Origin: Ignavibacteria bacterium
GTDB lineage: Bacteria; Bacteroidota; Ignavibacteria; Tepidaquicellales; OLB5
Assembly (NCBI GenBank): GCA_026417195.1
Contig: JAOADS010000104.1
Location: 1-7,823, forward strand
DNA: 7,823 bases
Direction of reading: 5' to 3'
The notes under the pieces are model-generated. The model was not told the origin of the DNA. It did no database searches and worked only from the letters and a program-made list of their open reading frames with translations. A program made the position numbers and the translations under genes. Shown here piece after piece: positions 6,487 to 7,823 of this stretch (positions are counted from its first letter, which is position 1; each line of letters begins with the position of its first letter).

Positions 6487-7823
6487 TAACTCATTATTTA
6501 TTGGAATGGCGACTGGTAAATCCCCAAATTTTGATATAAAGGCATCGTCCTGTCCACCGTGATTGTTCTGATAGTACGCTCCACCTCCAGGGTTAAAAAG
6601 AGGAAATGTCCCTCCCCTTGTATATCCCGTTATAAATAAATTTCCTGCAATGTCGATGGCAATTGAATGAGCTACATCAGTCCCGTTACCTCCATAATAA
6701 GTAGCCCATTGCCTCACTCCGCTGTTTGTGAATTTCAGAAGGATGGCATCATCACCTCCCCCCCCGAAAGTCCCCTGAAAATATGCACCTCCTCCAGGGT
6801 TAAAAAGAGGAAATGTTCCCCCCTTTGTTGTTCCTGTTAGATACAGATTACCTGTATTGTCTGGGCAAGAGCTTAAGCAATTTTCATCCAGATTTCCGCC
6901 ATAGAATGTAGCCCACTGTCTTACCCCGCTGTTTGAAAATTTTAATATGAAAATATCAAAGTTACCTCCTCCATAAGTTCCCTGATAGTAAGCACCACCA
7001 CCAGGATTATGCAGGGGAAAAGTACCTCCGGATGTTAGACCAGTTACAAAAACATTCCCTGATGTACCTATGCTGACTCTTGCTTCTCTATCAAACTGGT
7101 CACCTCCGTAAAATGTAGCCCACACCCTCGCTCCGGTGTTGGTAAATTTTAAAATGAAAGCATCCCCATCTCCGGCATCAGTTCCCTGATAATAAGCACC
7201 GCCGCCGGGATTAAATAATGGAAATGTTGTATCCCCATCTGACTCGCCCCCCACAAATACATTACCTGCCGAGTCCGTTACAATTGAATATCCCTCGTCG
7301 TTCCTTGTTCCTCCATAAAACGTAGCCCACTGTCTTACTCCGCTGTTTGAAAATTTTAAGATGTAAGCATCTCCAAACCCACGATGAGTTCCCTGAAAGT
7401 ATGCACCACCTCCCGGATTAAGAAGCGGAAATGAAGTGCTTCGTGTAGTTCCGGTCAGGTATATATTTCCGGATAAATCTGTCTTGACCGACAAACTGTT
7501 TTCAAAATTATTTCCTCCATAGAATGTAGCCCATTGCCTTATACCCATGTTATTGAACTTCAGAATGAAGATATCTGTAGCACCTGCAAAGGTACCTTGA
7601 TAATAAGCTCCTCCTCCGGGATTAAGAAGCGGAAATGTCCCACCTGCACTTTCTCCGGTTAAATAAACATTCCCTGTAACATCCGTTAAGATTGAAGTAC
7701 TAAACTCAACCTGATTTCCCCCGTAAAAAGTAGCCCACTGCCTGACACCCGAATCATTGAATTTCAGAATAAATACATCCCATGTACCTCCCCCGAAACT
7801 ACCTTGATAATAAGCTCCGCCTC
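6208..7823 (-). CDS. Secreted SBBP beta-propeller repeat protein, start outside window
   Basis: A cell-surface or released protein of unknown partner. The frame is open to the right edge, so the start and any signal peptide lie beyond it; the methionine at 7548 is inside a repeat and is not the start. About 538 residues are visible. Six complete repeats of 68-69 residues and part of a seventh follow one pattern: QWATFYGG, then SGNxYxTGxT, GTFPLxNPGGGAYYQGT and DAFILKFSNSGVR. This is the SBBP repeat (Pfam beta-propeller repeat family), each repeat probably forming one propeller blade. The repeats end at about 6526; after a short linker a T9SS type A sorting domain closes the protein (SQNYPNPFNP through VYFYRI to MVLLK). 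Such proteins are common in Ignavibacteriota and relatives; their role is unclear, with adhesion or a scaffold as guesses. Confidence 0.9.
   Translation of the reverse strand, partial: GGAYYQGSFGGGTWDVFILKFNDSGVRQWATFYGGNQVEFSTSILTDVTGNVYLTGESAGGTFPLLNPGGGAYYQGTFAGATDIFILKFNNMGIRQWATFYGGNNFENSLSVKTDLSGNIYLTGTTRSTSFPLLNPGGGAYFQGTHRGFGDAYILKFSNSGVRQWATFYGGTRNDEGYSIVTDSAGNVFVGGESDGDTTFPLFNPGGGAYYQGTDAGDGDAFILKFTNTGARVWATFYGGDQFDREARVSIGTSGNVFVTGLTSGGTFPLHNPGGGAYYQGTYGGGNFDIFILKFSNSGVRQWATFYGGNLDENCLSSCPDNTGNLYLTGTTKGGTFPLFNPGGGAYFQGTFGGGGDDAILLKFTNSGVRQWATYYGGNGTDVAHSIAIDIAGNLFITGYTRGGTFPLFNPGGGAYYQNNHGGQDDAFISKFGDLPVAIPINNELPAQFSISQNYPNPFNPVTKFKVGVSKLSNVRIVVYDITGKEVETIFNGELSPGTYEVTFDGSRYSSGVYFYRIIVEGEKHKFTKTMKMVLLK
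6526..7823 (-). repeat. SBBP tandem repeat array, 204-207 bp period
   Basis: The codons for the QWA of each repeat fall at about 7731, 7527, 7323, 7116, 6909 and 6702, giving spacings of 204, 204, 207, 207 and 207 bases. The blocks for NPGGGAYYQGT and KFSNSGVRQWATFYGG are nearly identical even at DNA level, while the residues after YGG vary between copies. The array continues past the window. Confidence 0.9.

Noticed and set aside
7546..7548. ATG at 7548 as the start of the SBBP gene
   Set aside because: The same frame stays open to the window edge and encodes more than one further repeat upstream, so this Met (NNMGIRQWA) is internal.

Overview
The window looks like chromosomal DNA from an uncultured member of the Bacteroidota/Ignavibacteriota/Chlorobiota group. 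Three things point there. Two secreted proteins end in type IX secretion (T9SS) type A sorting domains of the NYPNPFNP style. Beta-propeller repeats of the SBBP type occur together with those tails. An exact Bacteroidota-type promoter (TTTG-N20-TAATTTTG) lies upstream of nrdJ. Lineage is inferred from these features only; no marker gene is present.

Every supported gene is on the minus strand, so the window is read from its right end. 7823-6208 holds the C-terminal 538 or so residues of a secreted SBBP-repeat protein whose start is outside the window. It is followed by a 288-base gap with a possible 41-residue ORF (6192-6067), a strong 44-base hairpin, a second palindrome and a 13-bp tandem repeat. 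5919-2542 is a large Sec/T9SS-exported subtilisin-family (S8) protease, with a clear intrinsic terminator 41 bases past its stop. 2541-2092 is an AT-rich gap holding the terminator, an AT palindrome, the promoter, a leader hairpin and a possible leader ORF. 2091-82 is a B12-dependent (class II) ribonucleotide reductase, NrdJ.

The SBBP protein and the protease are both predicted cell-surface or released proteins using the same export route, but nothing here shows that they act together. NrdJ is a housekeeping enzyme making deoxyribonucleotides and is probably a separate transcription unit.

The most notable point is that the nrdJ frame stops at 84-82, in the middle of the catalytic barrel. The remaining 81 bases encode no recognisable continuation in any frame, are more GC-rich and contain two small hairpins. 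An intervening element (for example an intron), another insertion, a gene break or an assembly join could explain this; the window edge prevents a decision. I see no clearly novel multi-gene system.
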